A stretch of DNA of 64,000 nt from an uncultured Muribaculaceae bacterium (GCA_910589425.1 CAJUSZ010000010.1:13485-77484), one strand, 5' to 3'. Positions 45,214-54,560 are shown, counted from the first letter of the stretch. Notes: a model not told the origin generated them from the sequence alone. Program-made: numbers and translations.

Positions 45214-45674
45214 GAACCAGACACCTCATTATCATTCTGCTCGGTCTTATCCTCTCATTGCCTGTCCATGCTCAGAAAAACAAACACAAGGAGAGACATG
45301 CGGAGATGAGAAAAGAATTCAGAGAATTCAAAATCAAATTCATCGCTCAGGAAATTTCTCTTCAACCGGAACAGACCAAAGAGTTCACTGAACTCTACTC
45401 CCAAATGGAAGATGAGAAATTCAAGGTTTTCTCTTCAGCGCATAAACTGGAATGCTCGGTAAAGGCAAACAAAAACGCTACCGACGCTGATTACACGAAG
45501 CTGTCTGAGGCCATGCTCAACGCTAAAGAAAAAGATGCTGAGCTATCCAAGAAATATGATGATAAATTCAGCAAATTTCTTTCGCCCAAACAGTTATACA
45601 AAATGAAAGAAGCTGAGGAAAGCTTCCGACGCAAAATGCAGGAGATGCGCAGGAAAAAATCAAAGAAGAAATAA
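45210..45674 (+). CDS. Spy/CpxP-like periplasmic protein
   Basis: 154 residues with signal peptide MRTRHLIIILLGLILSLPVHAQ. The mature part is one long charged helical bundle rich in lysine and glutamate, with ISLQPEQTKEFTELY and FLSPKQLYKMKEAEE resembling the LTxxQ repeats of Spy-type ATP-independent chaperones. Translationally coupled to the preceding gene (ATGA). Probably an envelope-stress component. GC is lower than in neighbouring genes. Confidence 0.75.
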   Translation: MRTRHLIIILLGLILSLPVHAQKNKHKERHAEMRKEFREFKIKFIAQEISLQPEQTKEFTELYSQMEDEKFKVFSSAHKLECSVKANKNATDADYTKLSEAMLNAKEKDAELSKKYDDKFSKFLSPKQLYKMKEAEESFRRKMQEMRRKKSKKK

Positions 45675-45730
45675 CTCCAGTCTGCATCCGCATAAGGCGA
45701 AAGATGTGGATTTTGTTTGAATCAAACCAG

Positions 45731-45806
45731 GAGCTTGTTTAACAACAAACTCTTATTGTGATATTCCATGCGCGGATTGCGGGCATGGAATAATCTTTTA
45801 TATTCC
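45731..45806 (+). promoter_or_regulatory. Structured leader of the alpha-2-macroglobulin gene
   Basis: Three potential hairpins: GAGCTTGTT/AACAAACTC (45731-45752, one mismatch), TATTCCATGC/GCATGGAATA (45762-45771 with 45783-45792, perfect) and GGAATA/TATTCC (45787-45792 with 45801-45806). The last two compete for the same bases, as in an attenuator. The start codon follows at 45825. No exact promoter was found in the gap. Confidence 0.4.
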
Positions 45807-45824
45807 AAAATTTGTTTGACAACC

Positions 45825-48800
45825 ATGAACAGACTATTAATTGTATTGGCTTGCCTTATCATAGGATTACCGACATTTGCCTCGCGTACAGCGTCTCAAA
45901 AGGAGCCTTCGCGGAATGGCATGCCTGATTTCGCGTTCCCACAGACAGTTATAGAAAACACGCACGGTGAAATCAAAAAATTCATCGACAATCGAGATTA
46001 TGCCAATGCTTTGCGGGCAGCCATGCAACAGACCATAGCCAACGGGCTGATCGACAAGAACCGGACAATGGGATCAATAAAACTGATCGACTCAATCGCC
46101 GGGTTAATGCCAGACAATTATAAAGCGCTTGCCCGACTTATTGACGCGCAGATATATCTTGACTTTTACCAGACAAACCGTGGAGTCTTCAATTCGCGGA
46201 CATTACCACTCGACCACTTTCCTGATGACCTTAATGAATGGAGCCGCGGTCTGTTTGCAAAGAAAATAGTATCTCTTGTCAAGGAATCTGTCGGTCTGGT
46301 AGACGGCGACGGTCTCCCTTTGAGTAAAATCGCCCCGGTGCTAACCTCGGTCGAGATGGAATTCCTCATCCCAGCTGAGAAAGACTTCATATCATACAAG
46401 AGTGTGGATATGCTGGACAGATTTGCATCTGATACCCAATCGTCTATCCCTTTCAGAACTGTTGGAGAAAGTCAGGCTCCGCAGTCATCCTCCCCATATT
46501 CGGAGGCAGCCTTACTCGCTTCGGAACTTATCGATAAAACTATTGAAGATTACCGACAGCGAGGCAAAACCTACCCTCTTGCGTATGCCATGTCTGTCAA
46601 AGCAAACCGGCTACGCGGAGATAAACTTGACAGCTGGCTCGAAAAATGCTATACCGAACTGCAAACCACCCCGGCTTCCATAATCATACTTGACAAGATG
46701 GCTGAATCCAGTTCATTGGATGGTTATATATACTCCGATAAGGTTGACACAAAAGAGGTCGCACGCGCCAAAAAATTTTACGACAGGGCTTCCGACGCTC
46801 TGAAGAAATGGCCGGAAGATTATGGAGCGGTTCGGCTCTCAAACGCTATCCAGACGCTGACTTCTACAGTGGTCCGGACTAACACCAAATCGCAGTTCAC
46901 CACCGAAGACAACGTCAAGGTCTCGGTGGCCATATCCAACACGCCGTCTTCACATATACTTCTTTTCAAGCTGCCGGACTCACAGACCGGTGGATCCGAG
47001 AAAGTCTCCTCTATTATCGCCAATTCGAAAGTAATCAAATCAATCCCGATAAAGACCGCTTGTCCTGTTCCATGCAGAACCGACACCAGCGTCGATTTCG
47101 GAAAACTTCCGTTCGGAATCTACGCTGCGATTCCATCGGCATCACCCTCGGCTCAGGGGATCCCCGCCAATGTAGCATCATCCCGTGTACGCCCGTTCAG
47201 GATCAGCAACATGCGAAACATGAGCTTCACAGTCAACGGCGAACATCAGTCCCGCAGAGTATATGTTGTGGACGCCATCAACGGCTCACCTGTAGCCGGA
47301 GCAAAAGTTGAATTCCGTAAATATAAAAACAACCGGATTGTTACCAATAATGTTCTTTTCACCGACAAGGATGGATTTGTAAATGCTCCGCAAGGCAGCT
47401 GGCAACTGAGAATATCGAAAGGAAAAGACATCCTGCTTGCAGATTCCTATCTTTATGCATCCGGCAAACCGGCGGAACGCACCGTGAAAGGAACGGGTAT
47501 TCTAACCGATCTTTCAATATATCACCCTGGTGATCAGGTAGGCTATGCCGTTATTGCCTATAAGGCATCGGGACATGAATACTCTCTTCTGTGCGACACA
47601 GCCGTTACAGTCAACCTGCGCGACGCCAACCACAACATTGTCTCCACCCAGCAACTGACCACAGACAAACACGGGCGCGCATCAGGCAAATTCACACTCC
47701 CCGTATCCGGCTTACTCGGCCGCTGGTGCCTTGAATCGGAATTCGGGAAAGAAATAGGCAATTACAGCTATTTTGAGGTATCCGACTACAAAGCTCCGGA
47801 ATTCTTTGTAGAGATCGACTCCGTGGACACATCTGCTGAATCTGACAATAAAATATTCATCAACGGAAAAGTCCGGACTTTCAGCGGCATGCCGGTACAG
47901 GATGCGTCTATCGATTTTGACATCCGATATGTAAGCTTCGGATGGTGGCGCGGAATCTCCGCTCCGGATGCCACTTATGCCTCCTCGGCAAAGGCCGATT
48001 CCGACGGAAAGTTCAGAATCTGCCTTGACACGGAATTTCTCAAAGACACACCCTACGCATTCGGCGCATACCGCCTCAATCTCAGAGCCACCTCTGCTTC
48101 CGGGGAGACCCAGGAAGCCAATCCGGCCACTTTCGCCCTCGGAAGCGCCTATTCGATAAACCCGGATATACCTTCGCGCATGAACGCAGCGCAGGCTCCT
48201 GAATCATTCAAGGTGAATGTCTACGACATACTCGGGAAACCTGCAAAGAAGCCGGTCAGCTTCAGCATAACAGACAAGTCCGGCACAAAGCTACTTGAAG
48301 GTGTATTCAACTCCCCGACTATGACTTTCGACATGAAAACGCTGCCGTCCGGGAAATATGATATCAGATTCAATATAGCGGGAGCCGACACCACGGCTTC
48401 GGCCACATCCTCATTCATTTTGTACCGTCTGTCAGACACCGTTCCGCCTGTCAGCTCAAGACTCTGGATTCCGGAGCGTTCGATCACGGCCAAACCAGGA
48501 GAGAAACAAATAGAAGTGTGCATCGGAAGTTCCTACCCCGACAGCCACATTTTGTGTTACGCGACAGACGCTTCAGGAAAATCAGAGACCAGATGGCTGA
48601 AAGTGAATGGCCGAAATGAATCGGTTACGGTCAGCGCTCCAAGATCCGGCGAACGGAAATGGCTCACTTTCGCCACCGTAGGCAATCTCCAGACAACGAC
48701 AGGCGCCGTAGAGATCCTGCCGGCCGAAACAGCCGGGAAACTGGAGGTGAAAAGCATCAGTTTCCGCGACAGGACAACACCGGGCGACACGGAAAAATGG

Positions 48801-51524
48801 GAATTCCTGTTCACATTTGCCGGCAAACCGGCTTCCTATCTCCCGACGATGGCTGTGATGTCTGACAAGTCTCTGAACTCGATAGCTCCGTTCCGCTGGA
48901 ATCTCGCCCCTCAGGGAGCATCGCGATTCTACAATCCACTATCCTACGATGCCTACTCTGCCGGAAACATCCAGGATTCATTTTTATTGAGAAAAATCCG
49001 GAACCGGACTGAGAAGAATTATCAATTTCCCGACTGGCAGACATACGGTTACAGACTTGTGCCAGCATCATACATGCGCGACTTGCGCATTCGGGGTGCG
49101 ATGGCTAAAACCGTACACGCCGACATGGTTAAAGACGAGATCGCAACAGAAGAAGTGCTTACTACTGTAAGAGCAACCGCGCTCTATGCTGGGGCGCCTT
49201 CAGCGAAAAACTCAGCCGGCGCCGATAGTAAAAAATTCGCAATGGAAGAATCGGCCGATGAAGGCTCAGGCAACCAGTCTGACGAAACCACACAAATGCG
49301 GGATACCGAATGTCCGCTCGCATGGTTCATGCCAGATCTGGAAACAGATAATAACGGCATTCAGAAAATATCTTTCACAGTCCCGAATTTCAACACGACA
49401 TGGCAAATGCAGATTCTCGGATATACGCCTCAATTGAAAAGCACCACGGCCACTTTCGAGACCACATCCGCCAAAGCCGTCATGGTCAGCACAAACACAC
49501 CGAGATTCCTGCGCACAGGAGATGAGGCGACGATCTCGGCCACACTTTATAACGCCGCCGATTCGGCCGCAATGATTCATGGCAAGATCGAGATATATGA
49601 TCCCGAGAACGGCAATGTGATCGCAAGCATCGTATCCCCGGAGAAACTGACAGCCGCCTCAGGCAGCGATCTTATCTCCATAAGTTTCACAGTCCCGGAC
49701 AATATCCAGTATGCTCTTCTTAAAGCCTGGGCCATCTCTCCGGAACACAGCGACGGCGAGCAATATCTCATACGGATACTTCCATCGTCCACGCCTGTAA
49801 CAGAATCAACCGCGTTCTACATAAATCCGGACAATAAAGAATTCAAGACAAAGCTCCCGGTCTACTCCGACAACGCTTCGGTTACACTCCAGTATTGCGA
49901 CAACCCAGTATGGTACTGCCTGACGGCTTTGCCATCCATATCCAGACCGGACTCCAAATCACTGCTTACGCTGCTATCGGCATATTACGGCTCCGCCACA
50001 TCATCTGGTCTCATCCGTAAATATCCGTCGCTGCGCGAAGGCCTTGAAAAGATCATCGCGTCGGAGCCTTCGTCTCCGTTGGCTGAGAACAGTGAACTGA
50101 AAACAGTGGAACTCATCAATACACCCTGGACAAACAATGCCTCAGCGGAGACTGCCAGGATGCGATCTTTATCATCCTTGATGACTGATGCCACTCCCAC
50201 ACTCTCCCGACTTCTGGACGACATAGTGTCTCTACAGAATCAGGATGGCGGTTGGAGCTGGTGTCCGGGCATGAAATCATCTCAATTCATGACTCAAAAG
50301 ACACTCCTCCGGTTTGGTCAGCTCATCAAGAACGGATATGCTCCGGATGACTCCAGAATAGACCGGGCCATCAGGAAAGGAATGGACTTCATGGACCGGC
50401 AGATCCTCGACATTTACAGGAAGGGGGACAACACTCTTCAGCCACGCGAGGCTCTGGAATGGCTCTATCCAAAGGTGTTTTTAAAAAAGATTCAAGAAAC
50501 AAAACCTGTATCAGCCATCCATCAAAAAGCTGTGGGAATTATCAAAGACAATTGGCGTACATATTCCATTGCCGACAAAGCACGGGCGGCGATCGTCCTC
50601 AATGACGCATCATATTCTGAAACCGCGCGCATGATTCTCGAATCTCTCAGACAGAATGCCACTGTCAGTCCAACGCTCGGCATGCGGTTTGTCAATCTTC
50701 CGTCTGGATTCGACGGTTCTTCTCCCCTGCTTGCCACCGCACAGGTTCTTGAGGCTTTCGCAATAATTGATCCAGCCTCCCCATGCATAGACCAGCTGCG
50801 CCAGGGACTGATAATCCAACGGGAAACTGAAGACTGGGGCAACAACGCCGCCACGGTAGATCTCGTGCAGGCTATCCTGACATCAGGTTCCGAATGGGCC
50901 GGCGTTTCAGCCGAGCCCGAGATTATCGCCGGTGGTAAAAGATTGTCGTCAGGCAAATCTGACTCACCAGTGGGATATTACAAAATAAACCTTCCGGCAA
51001 CAGAACTGTCCGGCTCCACAATCGAGATCAGAAAAGGTGGCGACGGACCTGCATGGGGCAGCGTCATGGCTCAATACGTAGCTCCGATCCAGGATGTCAA
51101 GGCAGTCTCCATGCCGGAGATTTCCATCAGCAAAAAAATCAATACGGTGATCGATCAACCCGGAGAGACCGTGTCCTCTACATTGAGCCTGAAAAAGGGG
51201 GATAAAGTAAGGGTAACCCTTACTATTACCACAGACCGCGATATGGATTATGTGGCCGTAACCGATTCAAGATCCGCATGTCTCGAACCGGTCAACCAAT
51301 TGTCGGGATACATATATTCCGACGGGCTATGGCTCTACCGCGAGATCCGTGACGATTCAACCAATCTCTTCATAAGTTTCCTTCCCAAAGGAACACATGT
51401 GATCACCTACGATTGTTTTGTAGACCGTCAGGGATGCTACTCGCTGGGCATCGCATCGGCTCAATCGCAGTATGCGCCGCAGATAACGGCTCATTCGGAA
51501 GGGATTATGCTGACCGTAGAGTGA
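45825..51524 (+). CDS. Bacterial alpha-2-macroglobulin family protein
   Basis: 1899 residues from MNRLLIVLACLIIGLPTFAS (signal peptide). Successive macroglobulin-like beta domains occupy the first ~1100 residues, including an MG2-type region (LSIYHPGDQVGYAVIAYKA). The A2M domain is marked by CPLAWFMPDLETDNNGIQKI and FTVPNFNTTWQMQILGYTP, preceded by an acidic, alanine/serine-rich bait-like stretch. The alpha-helical domain follows (QDGGWSWCPG, LRFGQLIKNGYAPDDS). No CGEQ thioester motif is present, so it resembles the YfaS type, which traps proteases without covalent bonding. No PbpC gene is adjacent. Confidence 0.9.
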   Translation: MNRLLIVLACLIIGLPTFASRTASQKEPSRNGMPDFAFPQTVIENTHGEIKKFIDNRDYANALRAAMQQTIANGLIDKNRTMGSIKLIDSIAGLMPDNYKALARLIDAQIYLDFYQTNRGVFNSRTLPLDHFPDDLNEWSRGLFAKKIVSLVKESVGLVDGDGLPLSKIAPVLTSVEMEFLIPAEKDFISYKSVDMLDRFASDTQSSIPFRTVGESQAPQSSSPYSEAALLASELIDKTIEDYRQRGKTYPLAYAMSVKANRLRGDKLDSWLEKCYTELQTTPASIIILDKMAESSSLDGYIYSDKVDTKEVARAKKFYDRASDALKKWPEDYGAVRLSNAIQTLTSTVVRTNTKSQFTTEDNVKVSVAISNTPSSHILLFKLPDSQTGGSEKVSSIIANSKVIKSIPIKTACPVPCRTDTSVDFGKLPFGIYAAIPSASPSAQGIPANVASSRVRPFRISNMRNMSFTVNGEHQSRRVYVVDAINGSPVAGAKVEFRKYKNNRIVTNNVLFTDKDGFVNAPQGSWQLRISKGKDILLADSYLYASGKPAERTVKGTGILTDLSIYHPGDQVGYAVIAYKASGHEYSLLCDTAVTVNLRDANHNIVSTQQLTTDKHGRASGKFTLPVSGLLGRWCLESEFGKEIGNYSYFEVSDYKAPEFFVEIDSVDTSAESDNKIFINGKVRTFSGMPVQDASIDFDIRYVSFGWWRGISAPDATYASSAKADSDGKFRICLDTEFLKDTPYAFGAYRLNLRATSASGETQEANPATFALGSAYSINPDIPSRMNAAQAPESFKVNVYDILGKPAKKPVSFSITDKSGTKLLEGVFNSPTMTFDMKTLPSGKYDIRFNIAGADTTASATSSFILYRLSDTVPPVSSRLWIPERSITAKPGEKQIEVCIGSSYPDSHILCYATDASGKSETRWLKVNGRNESVTVSAPRSGERKWLTFATVGNLQTTTGAVEILPAETAGKLEVKSISFRDRTTPGDTEKWEFLFTFAGKPASYLPTMAVMSDKSLNSIAPFRWNLAPQGASRFYNPLSYDAYSAGNIQDSFLLRKIRNRTEKNYQFPDWQTYGYRLVPASYMRDLRIRGAMAKTVHADMVKDEIATEEVLTTVRATALYAGAPSAKNSAGADSKKFAMEESADEGSGNQSDETTQMRDTECPLAWFMPDLETDNNGIQKISFTVPNFNTTWQMQILGYTPQLKSTTATFETTSAKAVMVSTNTPRFLRTGDEATISATLYNAADSAAMIHGKIEIYDPENGNVIASIVSPEKLTAASGSDLISISFTVPDNIQYALLKAWAISPEHSDGEQYLIRILPSSTPVTESTAFYINPDNKEFKTKLPVYSDNASVTLQYCDNPVWYCLTALPSISRPDSKSLLTLLSAYYGSATSSGLIRKYPSLREGLEKIIASEPSSPLAENSELKTVELINTPWTNNASAETARMRSLSSLMTDATPTLSRLLDDIVSLQNQDGGWSWCPGMKSSQFMTQKTLLRFGQLIKNGYAPDDSRIDRAIRKGMDFMDRQILDIYRKGDNTLQPREALEWLYPKVFLKKIQETKPVSAIHQKAVGIIKDNWRTYSIADKARAAIVLNDASYSETARMILESLRQNATVSPTLGMRFVNLPSGFDGSSPLLATAQVLEAFAIIDPASPCIDQLRQGLIIQRETEDWGNNAATVDLVQAILTSGSEWAGVSAEPEIIAGGKRLSSGKSDSPVGYYKINLPATELSGSTIEIRKGGDGPAWGSVMAQYVAPIQDVKAVSMPEISISKKINTVIDQPGETVSSTLSLKKGDKVRVTLTITTDRDMDYVAVTDSRSACLEPVNQLSGYIYSDGLWLYREIRDDSTNLFISFLPKGTHVITYDCFVDRQGCYSLGIASAQSQYAPQITAHSEGIMLTVE

Positions 51525-51544
51525 ATCGCACTCCACCTCCATAC

Positions 51545-51631
51545 TCAAATAAAACATAGAAAAGAAAAAAATACTTGACAGATGAACCATCCGCACAAAG
51601 CAGATGTTATAATATCAGAAAATCGTTTCAT
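51545..51631 (-). CDS. Micro-ORF, MKRF family, copy 2
   Basis: 28 codons, beginning MKRFSDIITSALCGWF and ending FLCFI with TGA. The second half is strongly hydrophobic, suggesting a membrane-associated peptide. It follows the same leader block as copy 1 and reads against the neighbouring genes. Sequence agreement with copy 1 continues past the identical DNA block (ATAACATC and TTCA at the same codon positions). Confidence 0.4.
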   Translation of the reverse strand: MKRFSDIITSALCGWFICQVFFSFLCFI

Positions 51632-51663
51632 GATGTTAGGTTAGTTCAAAAAGTATTATGGAA
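51618..51663 (-). repeat. Conserved 46-base block, copy 2
   Basis: Minus-strand copy of the block at 26248-26295, identical except that it lacks the TA dinucleotide. Upstream on the same strand is a hairpin of different sequence, matching the arrangement of copy 1. Confidence 0.85.
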
Positions 51664-51670
51664 AACACGC

Positions 51671-51707
51671 GCGGTAGATGGTGAGACACCATTTACCGCT
51701 TTTTTTT
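51671..51707 (+). terminator. Terminator downstream of alpha-2-macroglobulin
   Basis: Twelve-base arms (51671-51682 and 51688-51699) with one G-T pair and a 5-base loop, followed by eight T. On the other strand it is the hairpin at the head of micro-ORF element copy 2. Confidence 0.85.
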
Positions 51708-51799
51708 GCTGCCGACGGTTGCCGGCTCCGGCTCATAGGATCATCATATCATTTGTCTGATTTTACATATCCGTAACTCTACAGGACAAAATTTTTTAT

Positions 51800-51807
51800 T
51801 ACCTTTG
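51800..51807 (+). promoter_or_regulatory. -7 element before the barrel protein
   Basis: TACCTTTG fits the -7 consensus and lies 21 bases before the ATG at 51829, so the leader would be short. No TTTG occurs at the -33 distance. Confidence 0.5.
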
Positions 51808-51828
51808 TGAATAATTACTATCTGCGCA

Positions 51829-52563
51829 ATGAGATTCACAAGATACTTCATTCTTCCGGCTTTATTGCTTACCCTTTCCGGCAACAAGGGCATGGCCTCC
51901 GATTTTTTCGATAAAAGTGCGCCGGAAAAACTCATAACATTCGGCGCCCGTATTGGAGTCAACTCATCCAATGCCACCGTCAACGACGATGTCTATAACC
52001 TATGGAACAAAAACTCATGGGGCACCGGCTTCGATCTCGGCGTAGTGGCAGACATAAATATCCGCAACTACATCGCCATTCAGCCCGGGATCTTCTTCCA
52101 ATCCCGCAGTGGCGACTACACCTACGCCTCACGCTTCTGGATTCCCGTAGTAGACAACGATGGCGTTATCCAGAATGAAGGGAAAGACATCGTGCAATAC
52201 GGCCATCAACGCAGCTATAACCTGTATGTGCCCATTCTTGCCTCGGTGCGTTTCAATATCGGGCAAAAAGTCAGATGGAGTGTGGATTTAGGACCGTATT
52301 TCAACTTCATGCTCCATTCATCAGGGGCAGGAAGCATATATGAACTGCGCTATGAGGGGATCGACATGCCAGCGGCATTACACCGTTCGGAAGCTGAAAG
52401 GAAAGGATTCGATTTCGGATTTAAATTCGGCACCGGATTCACTTTCTTCAAACATTATTACGTTGGCGTGCATTACATGGCGGGAACAGCCGACGTATGG
52501 AAAACTTCCGGCATGGGAGGAAGAAACAAAGCATGGTCATTCACAGCAGGTTATAATTTCTGA
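51829..52563 (+). CDS. Small outer-membrane beta-barrel protein (PorT-like)
   Basis: 244 residues with signal peptide (ends KGMAS). Alternating strands such as ITFGARIGVNSSNAT, AIQPGIFFQSRSGDY and LYVPILASVRFNIG, and a terminal phenylalanine in SFTAGYNF, indicate an 8-10-stranded barrel of the outer-membrane-beta-barrel domain group. Function unknown. The lipoprotein gene follows after 42 bases, probably in the same transcript. Confidence 0.85.
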   Translation: MRFTRYFILPALLLTLSGNKGMASDFFDKSAPEKLITFGARIGVNSSNATVNDDVYNLWNKNSWGTGFDLGVVADINIRNYIAIQPGIFFQSRSGDYTYASRFWIPVVDNDGVIQNEGKDIVQYGHQRSYNLYVPILASVRFNIGQKVRWSVDLGPYFNFMLHSSGAGSIYELRYEGIDMPAALHRSEAERKGFDFGFKFGTGFTFFKHYYVGVHYMAGTADVWKTSGMGGRNKAWSFTAGYNF

Positions 52564-52605
52564 TTGATCAATAACCGATATATAAACCTAATATTAACTT
52601 TACAG

Positions 52606-52995
52606 ATGAAACGAACTTTTCGTATTTTGGGAATGGTCTGCATGGCCGTATTCCTTTCGCTCACTCTGAACTCATGCAGCGACGATGATGACAGCGATCT
52701 CGATTCAAACCTTATCGGGAAATGGGCCTACTCGGAAAATACCTCGAACGCTTCCGACTGGATTGAATTTCACAGCAACGGCAAATACACATACACAGAA
52801 AGCTACTACGGCAACACATACACCGATGAAGGAACTTGGTGGACCAGCGGCAACAAACTGTATAACAAGGTATGGGACGATGAAGATGAACGCTACTACA
52901 CCGAATCGATGTATTACCGCATTTCCGGCAACCGCCTCTATTTTTGGGAGGATGAAGAGGACAAAGATGATCCTGAAATATATGTAAGAGAATAA
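52606..52995 (+). CDS. Lipocalin-like lipoprotein
   Basis: 129 residues from MKRTFRILGMVCMAVFLSL with lipobox LNSC, followed by an acidic run (SDDDDSD). LIGKWAYSENTS and IEFHSNGKYTYTESYYG are the start and second strand of a lipocalin-like barrel, a frequent small lipoprotein type in Bacteroidales. The frame opens 14 codons earlier, but the signal peptide fixes the start at 52606. A perfect hairpin terminator follows. Confidence 0.75.
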   Translation: MKRTFRILGMVCMAVFLSLTLNSCSDDDDSDLDSNLIGKWAYSENTSNASDWIEFHSNGKYTYTESYYGNTYTDEGTWWTSGNKLYNKVWDDEDERYYTESMYYRISGNRLYFWEDEEDKDDPEIYVRE

Positions 52996-53020
52996 TACGC
53001 TCTTCCATAAAAACTCCATC

Positions 53021-53051
53021 ATGCAGTCTGCCTTCCAAAGGCAGACTGCAT
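53021..53051 (+). terminator. Terminator after the lipocalin-like gene
   Basis: Perfect 14-base arms (53021-53034 and 53038-53051) with a 3-base loop, 26 bases past the stop. T-rich sequence follows after a few bases. Confidence 0.75.
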
Positions 53052-53141
53052 TACTGTTTATTTATCTTTTCTCTCAGTTCAGCATAACGTCCCTGTTAAG
53101 GACAAGGCTGATTACCAATTCAAAGTATTGTTTTTCACACA

Positions 53142-54560
53142 TCAGTCTACTTTAACCTTTTTACCATTGATTATATATATTCCTCTATCAAGATCGTTTT
53201 GTGCTTGCGATTCATTCTCGTACACGCCAATACATATACCTTGAAGATTGAATACCCTTACCGGTTCATCATTTGTTGTTTCAGTTATTTGCGGTGATGA
53301 TGCGTACTGACTTACAGGAAGATGGTTGTTAAACCATTCTATGTTTTTTCTTAGAGCGTTCTTAATCCTATCAGCCCTGAGTTGGGCGGTTTGTGTCGGG
53401 TCTTCATTCCACCGTTCACAGTCTTTTTCCCATGCCGAAGCGAGCGGAAGAACAATATAATCAATCGTTCCGTATATTTCAGATAAACGCGATGGATATA
53501 CCTCGCCCCATACACCTTTCACTGCATCGCAAAAATTACCATACTGGATAATCTCTCCTATCCAATGTGGTGTAAATCCGTAATGCACCTTCATTCGGAA
53601 AGTATAGTCAGTTTTTTCCCGGTTGTAGCAAACGAGATCCCAAATTGGACCCGCAACCCACTTGGCATTATCTTTCATATCTTTATGAAGGTAGAAACTG
53701 CCATGAAAACCATCGGGATTATCCATAACCTCCTGTAAGATGAAAAAACGTGCCATACTTTCAACATCAAAATAATCTTCCCAAGCAGTGGATGTCTTAT
53801 CTGTGGAGTATATTGCCGCATTTATCGACTTAAACTCATTTGTAAGCCACTGCAACTGACCGGAAGATAAATCTTCCGGGGAATGATAGCGGAGTGTGAG
53901 ATTCCATCTGCTACATTCCGGGATTGTAATTTGACATTCGTCATGATAGTTGTCAACCTCAACAAGCCAACCATACGGTATTATGTTGGGATCCGTTTCT
54001 TGGCCTTTCTGTTCGTATATGTTTACCCGGTTTTCATCAATACGGATTGTTTCAGTCAAGAAATATAAGCCGATGTAATCTCCGTTCAGCACCACCTCAA
54101 CCGGCCGAAAACTGGGAGTCCAAGCCATGTTCATCAGCTGACCCAACTGTAAACCTGCCACAGTATTTTCCGTTGGCTTCAATAGGGCAAAATGCTTATT
54201 CTTCGGCATACCCATAACCGATGTCTTTTTAGCAAACTTTATTTTGTATGGTTTCTTCGCGCCCTTCCATGATGAATGTCCCCGCCCACGTATTTGCATA
54301 GGCAGTGGCTCTGATTCTGAACCCAAAGCATCGTACTCACTGTTTTTCAACGGGTCAAGCCAATATTTGGCATCAAGATACTCCGTTTTTGATGTTATCG
54401 GTGTGCGATTTTCAGTTTCAATATACATCACAGGCAGCGTGCCGGATATTGTCACGGCAGTTGATGGCGGCTGTACGCCGGCGTCAATGTCATCAGCGCA
54501 TGGTGCAAGAAGTAGCAATGCAATTATTACGTTTACTATTTTCATATTTAGATTGTTCAT
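53142..54560 (-). CDS. CotH-family protein with C-terminal sorting-like tail
   Basis: 472 residues with a signal peptide (start MNNLNMKIVNV or five codons later). The CotH kinase-like core is marked by MQIRGRGHSSWKGAKKPYKI, NKHFALLKP, GDYIGLYFLTETIRI and WVAGPIWDLV. CotH proteins are atypical secreted kinases or surface proteins. The last ~40 residues (VRVFNLQGICIGVY ... GIYIINGKKVKVD) resemble the end of the protein at 35020. Three sampled 60-base lines of this gene are 33-40% GC, against 55% in the neighbouring asd, and codon use is correspondingly AT-rich, which suggests transfer. A lone -7-like TATGTTTG lies at 54666-54673 on the minus strand. Confidence 0.85.
   Translation of the reverse strand: MNNLNMKIVNVIIALLLLAPCADDIDAGVQPPSTAVTISGTLPVMYIETENRTPITSKTEYLDAKYWLDPLKNSEYDALGSESEPLPMQIRGRGHSSWKGAKKPYKIKFAKKTSVMGMPKNKHFALLKPTENTVAGLQLGQLMNMAWTPSFRPVEVVLNGDYIGLYFLTETIRIDENRVNIYEQKGQETDPNIIPYGWLVEVDNYHDECQITIPECSRWNLTLRYHSPEDLSSGQLQWLTNEFKSINAAIYSTDKTSTAWEDYFDVESMARFFILQEVMDNPDGFHGSFYLHKDMKDNAKWVAGPIWDLVCYNREKTDYTFRMKVHYGFTPHWIGEIIQYGNFCDAVKGVWGEVYPSRLSEIYGTIDYIVLPLASAWEKDCERWNEDPTQTAQLRADRIKNALRKNIEWFNNHLPVSQYASSPQITETTNDEPVRVFNLQGICIGVYENESQAQNDLDRGIYIINGKKVKVD

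Larger units (their letters stand above)
51525..51828. other. Intergenic region with micro-ORF element copy 2 and terminator
   Basis: Contains the minus-strand micro-ORF (51545-51631), its conserved block (51618-51663), a strong hairpin (51671-51699) and the -7 element for the gene at 51829. I see no other gene. Confidence 0.7.
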
